A DNA stretch of 64,000 nt from Myxococcales bacterium (GCA_004193285.1 SECP01000046.1:1-64000); one strand, 5' to 3'; numbered from the stretch's first letter, positions 9,184 through 17,425 are shown. The notes: generated from the sequence alone by a model not told the origin. A program made the numbers and translations.

Positions 9184-9259
9184 GCACTCGCTGCCGGACG
9201 CGTACTTCGGCGGGTGGGTGGCCACCAACGACGCCCCGCGCTACCGGTTTCAGCGTCGA

Positions 9260-9568
9260 TCAGGACCACCCGCGCAAGCGGACGACGGTGTAACCGGCGC
9301 GGCGCAGCTCCCGATCTCGCCGTGCATCCGCGATCTTGCGCATACGATGGTAGCCGCCATCGACCTCGACGACGAGCCGAAGGCTAGGCGCATAGAAGTC
9401 GACGATGTAGCGGTCGAGCAGTACGACCTGCCGGCGGAACCGTATACCGACCCGCCCGCCGCGCAGCGCCTCCCACATCTTCCCCTCGGACTCCGTAAGC
9501 TGCGCACGGTTCCGCGCCGCGTACTGCTCAAGCTCGTGTCGACGTCGATGTTGCTTGAGTGTGTGCAT
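9260..9568 (-). CDS. DUF559 (Vsr-like) endonuclease-domain protein, C-terminus short
   Basis: 102 aa. The DUF559 core is clear: N-R-A-x-L-T-E-S-E at the front, then FRRQVVLLDRYIVDFYAP, LVVEVDGGYH and R-D-R-E-L-R-R-A-G-Y. These hold the D...ExD/H residues of a PD-(D/E)xK/Vsr-like nuclease fold. Family members normally continue 15-20 residues past the G-Y-x-V-x-R strand with an N-E-E-V helix; here the frame stops at RLRGWS, so the last helix is missing. It may be a decaying gene or a divergent active form. No restriction methylase or integrase is nearby. Confidence 0.75.
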   Translation of the reverse strand: MHTLKQHRRRHELEQYAARNRAQLTESEGKMWEALRGGRVGIRFRRQVVLLDRYIVDFYAPSLRLVVEVDGGYHRMRKIADARRDRELRRAGYTVVRLRGWS

Positions 9569-9571
9569 TGA

Positions 9572-9717
9572 GCCTCCAGCGCCGGCATCGGGCCAGGCGT
9601 AGCAGCCCTCAGGCGCAGGATGCGTGCCGCGCCCCCACCGTCAGCAACCGTGAACCGCAGGCGCGGCGCGCAGCGTGCGCCCTCTCGCGAGCCTGGCCCG
9701 ATGCCGGTGCTGGAGGC
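9572..9717. repeat. 27-base near-perfect inverted repeat (long hairpin element)
   Basis: The arm at 9572-9598 (starts GCCTCCAGCGCCGGCATCGG) and the arm at 9691-9717 (starts GCCTGGCCCGATGCCGG) are reverse complements at 26 of 27 positions, separated by 92 bases that also pair partly (GCGTGCCGCGCC against GGCGCGGCGCGC). The element starts four bases upstream of the DUF559 start codon and ends about 170 bases from the tRNA-Ser. It could be a REP/MITE-like sequence or the stem of a structured RNA. Confidence 0.7.
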
Positions 9718-9783
9718 GATGCTCGCGGAGCCGCCTTGCAGGGACGACGCTCGCGCGTTGGGGTTACGGGCGCAGGCAGCGCA

Positions 9784-9868
9784 GGTCTCCCCCTGCCGCG
9801 CGCAGCCCGAAGGGCGAGCACGGTCTTTGGGGGAGACCGACGGCGCGCAGCCCCGAAGGGGCGAGCAC
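9784..9868. repeat. Nested inverted and direct repeats next to tRNA-Ser
   Basis: GGTCTCCCCC (9784-9793) and GGGGGAGACC (9829-9838) form a perfect ten-base inverted repeat. Overlapping it are two direct copies of a 23-25 base sequence (9799-9821 and 9844-9868), each made of CGCGCAGCC, CGAAG and GGCGAGCAC with one or two length differences in the C and G runs. They lie between the long hairpin element and the 3' end of the tRNA gene. Confidence 0.6.
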
Positions 9869-9890
9869 CGGCGAGTGGGGGCATCAGCGG

Positions 9891-9977
9891 CGGAGGAGGA
9901 GGGATTCGAACCCACGGTACCCTTGCGAGTACGCCGGTTTTCAAAACCGGTGCCTTAAACCGCTCGGCCACTCCTCC
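9891..9977 (-). tRNA. tRNA-Ser (UGA anticodon)
   Basis: Read on the minus strand, the 87 bases start GGAGGAGTGGCCGAG and end CTCCTCC plus discriminator G, giving a perfect seven-base acceptor stem. The anticodon arm is ACCGG-TTTTGAAA-ACCGG-like, with TGA in the loop. The long variable arm (GTACTCGCAAGGGTAC) is typical of serine tRNAs, and the T-loop TTCGAAT is present; the T-stem has one U-U mismatch. CCA is not encoded. It reads UCN serine codons, mainly UCA. Confidence 0.93.
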
Positions 9978-10422
9978 GGGAGTGCAGGCGGGGCGTTCGT
10001 AGCACGGGTCCAGGGCTTGGGGCGAGTCTTCGCCGCGGGGCGGATAAAAGGCTGGGCTTGGCGTTCGGCGACCCAGGTGGAGCGCCGTGCAGGCGGACTG
10101 TGGCAGCGCGTGGGCGAGCGTGGCTCCGAGACGCGCTGTCGTCGAACGGAATGTCGCCGGCGCGACGCAACAAGGGACTGCGCACGACTGCACACGACTG
10201 AGCGCGACGCCATCGACCGAGCGCGCAGTCGCGATGTGGTTTGATGGACGTGTCTACCATCCGGTGCGCACGATGTGCGATGCGACAAGTTTCTACGCTT
10301 CGTTCGCGCTCTCTCGCGAATGTTTTCGTTGAACCGAAACAACCGGCGCTTCGCTCGTTGGCGTGTAATACCGCTCGTCCCCGATCGGTCGTTTGCTTTC
10401 GTTCGGGGCTTCGAGGAGGACG
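9978..10422 (+). other. Intergenic region, no gene seen
   Basis: About 445 bases between the tRNA-Ser start and the PA14 lipoprotein. It should hold the divergent promoters of both. I see no ORF with plausible protein content, no terminator and no clear promoter consensus; only a purine-rich GAGGAGGA just before the ATG at 10423. Confidence 0.5.
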
Positions 10423-12597
10423 ATGTTGAACTCTGCGATCAGGTTCGTAGTTGTGTGCTTGGGTCTGTTCTTGGCCGGCTGCTCCGGTGAGGCGCCGAGC
10501 GAATCAGCGGAGAGCTCGGACGAGCAGACCGCATTTTTGGCCGGAAGTACCGCAAAAGGCCCCATTCCTGCGGGGCTACCGGCGCGGGTCGTGGTCGGCT
10601 TGTTCGAGGATACGGGCGGCAGCTGGATGAAGAGTAGCGGCGTGCGCTGGGACGCGCGTTACCGCTATTTGACCAAAGGTTGGGTCAACAACTGGGGCTA
10701 CGGCTCGTACGATGGCGGCTTTGCGCTGAGCTACTTCCGCGAGTCGGACGCGCAAGGCTTCGTGCCGGCGGTGCAGTACTATCAAATCTTCGGCGAGCCG
10801 GGAGGCGGCGAAGCGGCGACTCTGCAGAAGCTGCAGAACGCGGCGACCATGCGCGCGTACTTCGGTGACTTCAAGCTGCTGATGCAGCGCGCGAAGGACT
10901 TTGGCAAGCCGGTGATGATCTTGCTGGAGGCGGACGCGTTCGGCTTCTTGCAGCAGCAGTCGGCGAGCAATCCCAGCGCGCCGGCGGCCATCGCTTCCAG
11001 CGGCGTGCCGGAGCTCGCGGGCTTGCCCAACACCGTGGCCGGCTTCGGTCTGGCATTTTTGCAGCTGAAAAAGGCGGTGGGGGCGAGCAACGCGGTCCTG
11101 GGTCTGCACATTTCGGCGTGGGCGAGCGGCAAGGACATCGCCGCGTACAGCGTGACGGACTCGCTCGGCCCGGAGGTGGACAAGGTGTACGCGTACCTCG
11201 CGCCGTTCGGGCTCGGCGCGAACGTTACCGGTCAAACCTTCGACGTGCTGGTTGGCGACCCGCTGGACCGCGACGCGGACTTCTATCGAGTCACACAAGG
11301 CTCGGAGCGGTGGTGGGACGCTTCGGATTCCGCCTCCATCAACTCGCGGAGCTTCAACCGTTATGCGGAGTGGTTGCGGCTTTGGAACGTGAAGGCGCAG
11401 AAGCGCTGGGTGCTGTGGCAAATACCGCTCGGCAACTCCAGCTCCAAGAACGCTTACAACAACGGCGGGCCGGGTGAAGGCTACAAGGACAATCGCCCCG
11501 AGTACTTCTTCGCGTCTGGCACCGCGCACATCGAGAAATTCGCGGATGCGGGCGTGATCGCCCTGCTCTTCGGGGCCGGCGCCGGAGGCCAGAGCTCGTA
11601 CCAAAACGACGTGTACGCGGACGGGCAGCTGTTCATGAAGAGCCGCGCGGGCGCGATCTTGAACGCAGGCGGTGTGCCTCTCGCAACGACCTCGACTCCC
11701 ACGTGCTCGGCCACCGCCGGAACCGGGAGCGGGCTGTCTGCGGAGTACTTTAGTGGCACTGCGCTCGGCACCCGCGTGCTCTCACGAACGGACGCGAACG
11801 TGGACTTTCAGTGGGGCACCGCGGCGCCCGCCACGGGAGTACCGGCTGACAATTTCTCCGTGCGGTGGACGGGGCAGGTGAGCCCGCGCTACAGCGGCGC
11901 CTACACGTTCTACACGTCTTCCGATGACGGCGTTCGCCTTTGGGTCAACGGGCAGAAGCTCGTGGACAACTGGACGGCTCACGGAGTTACCGAAAATTCA
12001 GGCGTTATTTCGCTCGTCGCGGGGCAGCGGTACGACTTGAAGCTCGAGTACTACGAGGGCACGGGGGGCGCGACCGCGCGGCTCCTGTGGTCGAGCTCGT
12101 GTGAGCCGAAAGCGGCCGTGCCAAAGGCGCAGCTGTACCCGTTGGCAACGACCGGCGATGCGGCGGTTTACAACTTCGAAGCGGGCGCGCAGTCCTGGCA
12201 GGCGAGCGGCGCCTCGGTGAGCTCGGTGGCTCGCTCGACGACGCGCGCGTTCGCGGGCAGCGGGTCGCTTCAAGTCACCTTGGGCGCCGCTGGGGACGGC
12301 TATGCGAAGGTGCTGAACCCGAGCGTACCGGCTGGCGCGACCATCACGTTCCACGTCTGGGTGCCCGCAGGCTCGTCGCTCAGCGCGGTGCAGCCTTACG
12401 TGCTGCAAGGCGCGGCCGGCGCGTGGGCTTGGACGGGAAGTTGGACTGCGGCAAGCGCTTTGCAGGCTGGCAGCTTCAACACGCTAACGGTCACGGTGCC
12501 CGCCAATGCCGCGCCCCTCGCCGAGCTGGGGGTGATGTTCAGCCTCAGCGCGTCGGGTGGTGGCGCGGCGGCGTTCATCGACAGCGTCACGTACTGA
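10423..12597 (+). CDS. Lipoprotein: glycosidase-like N-domain, PA14 domain, C-terminal carbohydrate-binding-like domain
   Basis: 724 aa from the ATG at 10423, chosen for the GAGGAGGA ribosome site and the lipobox FLAGC within the first 25 residues. Residues about 45-420 form an alpha/beta domain (VVVGLFEDTGGSW, KPVMILLEADAFGF, VLGLHISAWASG, KRWVLWQIPLGNSS) that looks like a glycoside-hydrolase TIM barrel with no family I can name. A PA14 domain follows (LSAEYFSGTALGT, YTFYTSSDDGVRLWVNGQKL, YDLKLEYYEGTGGATARLLW), a module for binding glycans. The last 140 residues (YNFEAGAQSWQASGASV to the end) resemble a CBM jelly roll. It is probably a surface polysaccharide-degrading or glycan-binding enzyme. 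Confidence 0.8.
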   Translation: MLNSAIRFVVVCLGLFLAGCSGEAPSESAESSDEQTAFLAGSTAKGPIPAGLPARVVVGLFEDTGGSWMKSSGVRWDARYRYLTKGWVNNWGYGSYDGGFALSYFRESDAQGFVPAVQYYQIFGEPGGGEAATLQKLQNAATMRAYFGDFKLLMQRAKDFGKPVMILLEADAFGFLQQQSASNPSAPAAIASSGVPELAGLPNTVAGFGLAFLQLKKAVGASNAVLGLHISAWASGKDIAAYSVTDSLGPEVDKVYAYLAPFGLGANVTGQTFDVLVGDPLDRDADFYRVTQGSERWWDASDSASINSRSFNRYAEWLRLWNVKAQKRWVLWQIPLGNSSSKNAYNNGGPGEGYKDNRPEYFFASGTAHIEKFADAGVIALLFGAGAGGQSSYQNDVYADGQLFMKSRAGAILNAGGVPLATTSTPTCSATAGTGSGLSAEYFSGTALGTRVLSRTDANVDFQWGTAAPATGVPADNFSVRWTGQVSPRYSGAYTFYTSSDDGVRLWVNGQKLVDNWTAHGVTENSGVISLVAGQRYDLKLEYYEGTGGATARLLWSSSCEPKAAVPKAQLYPLATTGDAAVYNFEAGAQSWQASGASVSSVARSTTRAFAGSGSLQVTLGAAGDGYAKVLNPSVPAGATITFHVWVPAGSSLSAVQPYVLQGAAGAWAWTGSWTAASALQAGSFNTLTVTVPANAAPLAELGVMFSLSASGGGAAAFIDSVTY

Positions 12598-12611
12598 GCG
12601 CGGTGCCATCT

Positions 12612-12639
12612 CGCCAGGCGGGGGAAGCTCCGCCTGGCG
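12612..12639. terminator. Hairpin between convergent genes
   Basis: A perfect ten-base stem (CGCCAGGCGG at 12612-12621 and CCGCCTGGCG at 12630-12639) closes an eight-base loop between the convergent genes ending at 12597 and 12656. There is no T tract on either side, so it may act as a bidirectional pause or as an mRNA 3'-end protector rather than as a classical intrinsic terminator. Confidence 0.55.
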
Positions 12640-12655
12640 CAGATCGCGGCGTGGC

Positions 12656-13204
12656 TCAGCTTCGCCGTGAGAGGGTCGCCGTCGCGGGCGACTCTGCTTC
12701 TTCGGCCTCGGTTTCGCTTTGGGCGGTCGGAGGCGTAGCGGACGGCTCGACGCGAAGCCGCGCCGCTGCCGAGCGCCGGCCTTTGGGTGCGCGCTGACGT
12801 TGCCGTTCGATCGCGGCGTCCGAAACCGGGAGAGCGCTGCTCAAGCCAGCGTGCAAGATGAGCGCAAAGGCCCACGGCACGATGGAGAACAGCGACCACC
12901 ATTCGCCCGGTGTGGTGAGGAAGTTGACGGCAAAGGCGAGCGCGTTGACGAGCGCGAACAAGGCTGCGTGGTAGCCGAGCCAACGCCGCCGCCGTGAGGT
13001 CAGAACGCGCTGTGCTTCGGCGCGCTGCCGCTCGTCGTGCAGCTCTTCTGCGGCGCGAGCCAGCGCGTCGCGAGGCACACCGACTTGCTCGCCGATCGAT
13101 AGTAGGTCCGTGTGGCTGAGGCCGTCGGACGCGGCGCTTGGGGATAGCGCTCGGTCCAAGATGGCTTTGACCTCTGCGTCCGAATACTTGCGACCTTCCG
13201 CCAT
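12656..13204 (-). CDS. 2TM-domain protein
   Basis: 182 aa. The N-terminus is a helical region (YSDAEVKAILDRAL, then VGVPRDALARAAEEL) of the type that precedes 2TM (PF13239-like) domains. Two hydrophobic helices follow (LGYHAALFALVNALAFAVNF and WSLFSIVPWAFALILHAGL) with the WW-S-x-F-x-x-P-W-x-x-x-L motif of that family. The last 50 residues are a charged Ala/Arg/Glu-rich tail. Such proteins are poorly characterised and are sometimes fused to or found next to histidine kinases; a signalling operon lies just upstream on the same strand (its last gene stops 42 bases away), so co-transcription is possible. Confidence 0.7.
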   Translation of the reverse strand: MAEGRKYSDAEVKAILDRALSPSAASDGLSHTDLLSIGEQVGVPRDALARAAEELHDERQRAEAQRVLTSRRRRWLGYHAALFALVNALAFAVNFLTTPGEWWSLFSIVPWAFALILHAGLSSALPVSDAAIERQRQRAPKGRRSAAARLRVEPSATPPTAQSETEAEEAESPATATLSRRS

Positions 13205-13245
13205 GGGGAAACCGTAGCCCGAGCCAGCCGAGCGGGCACCCGTGT

Positions 13246-14376
13246 TCAGTCGCCGCGTCGCTGCTGTTCCAGCCGCATTTCTGGCCAGCTCCGCTGGGCT
13301 GACTCATAGAGCTCCTCGGCCCCCAAGTTGGACAGCAGGGCCGAAGAAGGAGCCTCTCCTTCCACGACGCAGGCGGCGACCCAGACCAGCCGAGTCAGCA
13401 CGACGCAGTCCCCCGCTGCTCGCTGCGGCGCGTGGTGATGCGCAATTGCCTCGACGACCTGAAAAGGCAGCCCCCAAAGTCCCATGAGATACGCGCCAAG
13501 CTCGGCGTGCGTCGCGCCCCACGCCGCGCGCTCCACCACGTGCTCGGGCAGGGCGCGCTCAATCGCCTCGGTCGAGGTGGCGCGGAGGCGCTCAGGGTCG
13601 CGCTCCTCGAGAAGCAGCTGCCCGACGTCGCACAGCAGGCCCGCGAGGTAGGCGGCGGCGGCATCTTCCGGCAGCCGGGCGAGGCTGGCCGCGAGCCGGG
13701 CGATGTTCACCGAGCGCTGCTGGCGTGAGCCACTCCCGGTGCTGGTCGGACTCGGGGCGCGCGGCGCGCACAAGGCATGAGCGAGGCGGTCCGCGAAGTG
13801 TGCCCCCAGCTGCTGAAGCGCCGCGTCCAGATCTGCGAGCTTGCTCGAGCCGCCCACGAAGCCGGACGACGCGAGCTGCATCAGCTTGGCCGCGCAGCCA
13901 GCATCGGTTCGAAATAGCCTCTGAATGGCGGCCGCACTCGAACGCGGATCGCACGGCGACGAGAGAACCCCGGCTTCATGGGCGAGCACCTGCAGCTCGG
14001 GTTGCGAGAGGCGTTGGCTCAGCTCCTGAAGTCGAGAAACGACCCGACGCAGCGTCTTCGCCGCACACGGCTTGGGCAGCAGCTGGTGGGCGACGTGCAA
14101 TAGCTCGAAGGGAGCGTCGTAGTCATGGCGGCCGGACAGCACGAAGCGAGCCGCTCGTGGGTGCCGCTCGGCCACTCGAGAGAGCAGCGCGGCGCCGTCC
14201 AGGTGCTCACCTCGCAGCTCCGTGATGAGGACGTCGCACGGCTGCGCGGAGAGCGCGGCGAGCGCCTCGCCGGCGCTGCTAGCGGGCACGAGCTCCCAGC
14301 TCGGCTCGAGCTCGGAGAACCAGCGACCGAGGGCTTCCGCGACGCGCGGCTCCTCATCCACGATGAGCACCCTCAT
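13246..14376 (-). CDS. Receiver-HDOD protein with Asp-to-Glu substitution at the phospho-site
   Basis: 376 aa from the ATG at 14376, which overlaps the stop of the preceding gene as ATGA. Residues 1-125 are a receiver domain: the acidic pocket is present (VDEEP) and K107-like KP follows (LLPKPCA), but the phospho-accepting position reads Glu53 (VLITELRG) where Asp is expected. Residues about 145-350 form an HDOD domain (AAIQRLFRTDAGCAAKLMQL, YLAGLLCDVGQLLL, AWGATHAELGAYLMGLWGLP), a catalytically dead HD-type signalling module. A Glu at this site can mimic the phosphorylated state, so the protein may be locked on or be regulated another way. It is the last gene of a three-gene operon. Confidence 0.85.
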   Translation of the reverse strand: MRVLIVDEEPRVAEALGRWFSELEPSWELVPASSAGEALAALSAQPCDVLITELRGEHLDGAALLSRVAERHPRAARFVLSGRHDYDAPFELLHVAHQLLPKPCAAKTLRRVVSRLQELSQRLSQPELQVLAHEAGVLSSPCDPRSSAAAIQRLFRTDAGCAAKLMQLASSGFVGGSSKLADLDAALQQLGAHFADRLAHALCAPRAPSPTSTGSGSRQQRSVNIARLAASLARLPEDAAAAYLAGLLCDVGQLLLEERDPERLRATSTEAIERALPEHVVERAAWGATHAELGAYLMGLWGLPFQVVEAIAHHHAPQRAAGDCVVLTRLVWVAACVVEGEAPSSALLSNLGAEELYESAQRSWPEMRLEQQRRGD

Positions 14377-15056
14377 GGCGACGGGTCCAGGAGCGGTAGA
14401 GAGAGCCGGAGCGTCGCTCCACCGCCCTCGACCTCGACCTCGGCGCAAGCGCCTACCCGGCGCGTCTTCACGAGCAGTGGGACTTTGTCGGCCGAGGCCG
14501 GCGGAAGTGAGGCCGCGATGGTGCGGGCGGCGAGGAGCAGCGCGTCTTGCAGCACGCGCGAAAGCTCGCGTCGGATGACGAACACGGCCGGCAAGCCCCA
14601 ATCGAAGCTCAGCTTCAGGTCGGCGACGTAGGCCCATTCGCCGCGCGTCAACGTCGTCACGGCTTCGATCAGCTCATGCAAATCCGTCGGCTCTGGTGAG
14701 CCGTGGGTGGGTCGAGCGAGCTCCCGGAGAGCACGCATGCTGGCGCTGATCTGGCCGAGGCCGTGCAGTGCTTGCTCCACGGCGCGCGGCACCTGGCGGC
14801 GAAGGGACGGGAGCTTGGCCGCGGCGCGCGCGGAGTCCACGTCCGAAAGTGAAGGCTGGGGCTCACTTCCGGCGCGTACGGCCCCCTCTAACAGCTCGTG
14901 AGCCTCCAACAGCGGGAGAAGCTTGTCGAAGGCGCGACCCAAGAACGTGACGTTGTCGCCTACGTACTGCGCAGGCGTGTTCACGTCGCTCCCTAGTCCC
15001 GGCAGCAGCTCCGCTAGCGCCTCGGGTCGGAGCGAGCCAGTCACGCATCGCTCCAC
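14373..15056 (-). CDS. Degenerate histidine-kinase-like protein (pseudokinase)
   Basis: 227 aa. It aligns by eye with the myxobacterial kinase type whose phospho-site reads HEINTP-x-QYVGDN, but here it is SDVNTPAQYVGDN, so Ser23 replaces the histidine. The linker (LGQISASMRALRELARP, TRGEWAYVADLKLSFDWGLP) is typical. In the ATPase part the N-box reads VLQDALLLAAR instead of VLxNLLxNAA, and the chain ends soon after without G1 or G2 boxes. It therefore should neither autophosphorylate nor bind ATP normally. It may act as a scaffold or dimerisation partner for the flanking receiver proteins. The start overlaps the upstream gene by 16 bases and its stop overlaps the downstream start by 4. Confidence 0.8.
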   Translation of the reverse strand: MERCVTGSLRPEALAELLPGLGSDVNTPAQYVGDNVTFLGRAFDKLLPLLEAHELLEGAVRAGSEPQPSLSDVDSARAAAKLPSLRRQVPRAVEQALHGLGQISASMRALRELARPTHGSPEPTDLHELIEAVTTLTRGEWAYVADLKLSFDWGLPAVFVIRRELSRVLQDALLLAARTIAASLPPASADKVPLLVKTRRVGACAEVEVEGGGATLRLSLPLLDPSP

Positions 15057-16213
15057 TGAGGTGGAAGGAACCCCGCGCTGGGCCGGCCGAACAGGTACCC
15101 CTGCTGCGTTTCACACCCGAGCTGGTCGAGGGTGTCGCGCTCAGCAACCGTCTCGACGCCTTCGCAGACCACGGTGACGCCGAGCTCCTTCTGACACACG
15201 TCCAGCATGGAGCGCACGATGCTTTGCTTCGGCGACGAGCTGTTCACGTTGCGAACCAGCGACATATCTAGCTTGGCGATGTCAGGCTCGAGCTGGGAAA
15301 AGCTCGACAGGCCCGCGTAGCCAGCGCCCAGATCGTCGATGGCCAGCTTGTAGCCGAGCTCGCGCAGCGCACGCGCGCGCGCGGAGGCGTCTTGAACGCG
15401 GTCGAGCGAGCTGCGCTCCGTGATCTCCAGCACGACGCGCGAGGCGCAGCCGCAAAGCGCGGAGTCCTTGGCGTACAGCGCGTCGTCGTTCAGATCCGCG
15501 GCGTGGAGGTTCATGAAGATGAGCGTCTCGAGCGGGGCGGCGGTGATCGCCTCGACCACGTGCCTTCGGATGCGCTGGCCCAGCTCCGTGACGCGCCCCA
15601 GCTGCTCCGCGGCGCCGAGGAGCGGGCCTGGCGTGCCGAGCTTGGGGTGGTACGAACGCACGAGGGCCTCGTATCCGACGATTTCGCGCTTGCGGTGGTT
15701 CACGATCGGCTGAAACGCCATCCAGAGCTGGTCGATAGCGGCGTCGAACATCGCCTCCAAGCTCGCGCCGTCCCCGAAGTGCCAGCGCTCGCTCTCGTAC
15801 AGCTCCAGCGCTCGGCTCTTCAGCACCGCAAGCCGGTGGAGCGCGACTGCGCTTCGCACTGCCCCGATGAGCTCCTGAGCCGGAGCGGGCTTGGTCAAGT
15901 AGCGAAAGCAGCCGTATTCGATGACGCGCACCGCGCTCTCGAAGCTCGGGTACCCCGTCACGACCACGACCGGTACCACCGCATCGACGCGGCGGACGCC
16001 TCGGATGAAAGCGATCCCGTCGAGGCCGGGCATGTGCAGGTCGGTGACGATCGCGCCGACGCGGAGCCCGCGTTCGAGGCGCAGCAAGGCCTCCGTCGCG
16101 CTCTCCGCCGCCTCGACCGCGAAGCCAGCTCGGGTCAGGACTTTGGCATGCAGCTTTCGAACCGCAAAATCATCGTCGACGAGGAGAACTAGATCTCGAG
16201 AATCACCGTGCAT
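15041..16213 (-). CDS. Receiver-EAL cyclic-di-GMP phosphodiesterase
   Basis: 390 aa from the ATG at 16213. The receiver (residues 1-120) is intact: DDD pocket at 13-15, phospho-site Asp58 in IVTDLHMPGLDG, Thr86, and KP at 108-109. The EAL domain (about 155-385) keeps the catalytic set: E182 in GYEALVR, the Asn of FMNLHAADL, EITE, the DD of IDDLGAGYAGLS, the Lys of KLDMSL, EGVET, and QGYLFGRP. It should hydrolyse c-di-GMP to pGpG under phosphorylation control. It is the first gene of the operon, followed by a pseudokinase and a receiver-HDOD protein, so its phosphodonor must be encoded elsewhere. The upstream 193 bases are shared with the divergent DUF2914 lipoprotein. Confidence 0.92.
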   Translation of the reverse strand: MHGDSRDLVLLVDDDFAVRKLHAKVLTRAGFAVEAAESATEALLRLERGLRVGAIVTDLHMPGLDGIAFIRGVRRVDAVVPVVVVTGYPSFESAVRVIEYGCFRYLTKPAPAQELIGAVRSAVALHRLAVLKSRALELYESERWHFGDGASLEAMFDAAIDQLWMAFQPIVNHRKREIVGYEALVRSYHPKLGTPGPLLGAAEQLGRVTELGQRIRRHVVEAITAAPLETLIFMNLHAADLNDDALYAKDSALCGCASRVVLEITERSSLDRVQDASARARALRELGYKLAIDDLGAGYAGLSSFSQLEPDIAKLDMSLVRNVNSSSPKQSIVRSMLDVCQKELGVTVVCEGVETVAERDTLDQLGCETQQGYLFGRPSAGFLPPQWSDA

Positions 16214-16406
16214 CGCACCCCTGCGGTTCCCTCGAGAGTACGAAGGGACCGGTACGACGGTGCCAACGGCCACCTCGCGCGAAAGTCTAGACACGCGGTG
16301 TGTTTTCTTGACCACGGCTTCCGTGGCCGGCCGGCATGTCAGGTCCTCCAAAATGCCGAGATTTGCCTGAAATACCCCCTGGTGCGGAGCTTGCTGAGTA
16401 CGGACC

Positions 16407-16985
16407 ATGAGCGTTTTTGGAAGATACACCTGGGTGCCGGTATTCTTGGCGGTCGGCCTCTTTGGTACGGGATGTTCGGGCGGAGCCGCGAGCGCCGTGG
16501 AGAATCGCCCCTCGCCTCCGGCAGCCGAGCCACCTCGGATGAACCTCCTTCCCGCGAGCGTCGTGGCCACCGCCTCCGCTACCCCCCCTGCGGCGAAGCC
16601 GATGCCCATCCCCGAGCCGAAGACTGCGCTGGGAGGCGCGAGCGCACCGCTTCACGTGAAGCGCCTGGTCATTGCCAGCGGCGTTCACGACCGCGAGCCG
16701 TTGACGGTCACCGAGCCCCTGCGGGCCGACGGCACGCCCATTTACGCCTTCGCCGAGCTCTCCAACCCGGAGGGCGCGAGCGAGAACGTTCGCATCACGT
16801 TCGAGCGCCAAGGCGGTAAGCAGCGAGCGGGGGACGTCGTGCTACCGGTGCCGGGTAAGGTCGGTCGGCATCGCACGTGGGCCTTCACGCGGCACATCTT
16901 CGCGCCCGGTCGTTGGGACGCAGTGCTACGGAGCGAGTCGGGCACGGAGCTCGGGCGCGCGAGCTTCGACGTGAAGCAGACCTGA
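16407..16985 (+). CDS. DUF2914-domain lipoprotein
   Basis: 192 aa. Signal peptide and lipobox (LFGTGC) at the front, a Pro/Ala-rich linker to about residue 80, then a DUF2914 domain: ASGVHDREPLTV, YAFAELSNPEG, RHRTWAFTRHIF, GRWDAVLRSESGTELGRASFDV. These match the family pattern of G-V-x-x-R-E-P, F-x-E, R-T-W and G-x-W. The function of DUF2914 is not established; it is a small beta-sandwich often found in periplasmic or peptidoglycan-associated proteins. It is transcribed divergently from the receiver-EAL operon and ends two bases from a convergent lipoprotein gene. Confidence 0.82.
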   Translation: MSVFGRYTWVPVFLAVGLFGTGCSGGAASAVENRPSPPAAEPPRMNLLPASVVATASATPPAAKPMPIPEPKTALGGASAPLHVKRLVIASGVHDREPLTVTEPLRADGTPIYAFAELSNPEGASENVRITFERQGGKQRAGDVVLPVPGKVGRHRTWAFTRHIFAPGRWDAVLRSESGTELGRASFDVKQT

Positions 16986-16987
16986 GC

Positions 16988-17425
16988 TCATTCAGCGGGG
17001 CCGCTGCAAGCTTCTTCTTGGTCTTCGCCCACGCCGAAGGCCGTGACCCGGATATAAAAGTGCTCTTCGCACGTGTCGTTCCGGATGACGATGACGCGCG
17101 AGTCCACGCAATCCACCAGCGTTTGATTGCCGGCGCTCAAGGCCACGCTGCCCCCTTCCGAGTCATTCGTGCCCACCGGAGCAAACGACAGGTAAGGCAG
17201 CACGACCGCTGGAGTGAAACCCAGGCCGTGCTCGAACGCGAGCGCGGTCTTGGCCGGGAAAGCATCGAGCGAGCTCCACGGGGCCGACACGTAAAGCTGG
17301 CCTTCCGGATCGCTCGAGCGACCGGTGATGCGGATGGGCTCGGACTGCCCGTCCGGGCAATTATCGAGGGCGCCGCAGCCGCACAGCAAAGTAGCGAGGA
17401 GGAGGAGCGAGGAGGCGTTAGTCAT
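16988..17425 (-). CDS. Small lipoprotein of unknown function
   Basis: 145 aa with a short signal peptide and lipobox LLCGC. The mature part (about 125 residues) is beta-rich with a few scattered cysteines (DNCPDGQ, DCVDSR, NDTCEEH, ACSGP) that could form disulfides. I do not recognise a family. Its start overlaps the last 8 bases of arfB on the same strand, so it is probably translated from the same message, although there is no obvious functional link. Confidence 0.65.
   Translation of the reverse strand: MTNASSLLLLATLLCGCGALDNCPDGQSEPIRITGRSSDPEGQLYVSAPWSSLDAFPAKTALAFEHGLGFTPAVVLPYLSFAPVGTNDSEGGSVALSAGNQTLVDCVDSRVIVIRNDTCEEHFYIRVTAFGVGEDQEEACSGPAE

Noticed and set aside
9572..9717. Attachment-site pair of an integrated element
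   Set aside because: The arms are inverted, not direct, and do not contain the tRNA-Ser 3' end. No integrase gene is present in the window.
16407..16985. Alternative reading of the 16208-16819 plus-strand frame as a gene
   Set aside because: It covers the divergent promoter and part of the DUF2914 gene in another frame; the DUF2914 frame has a signal peptide and domain, the other has none.
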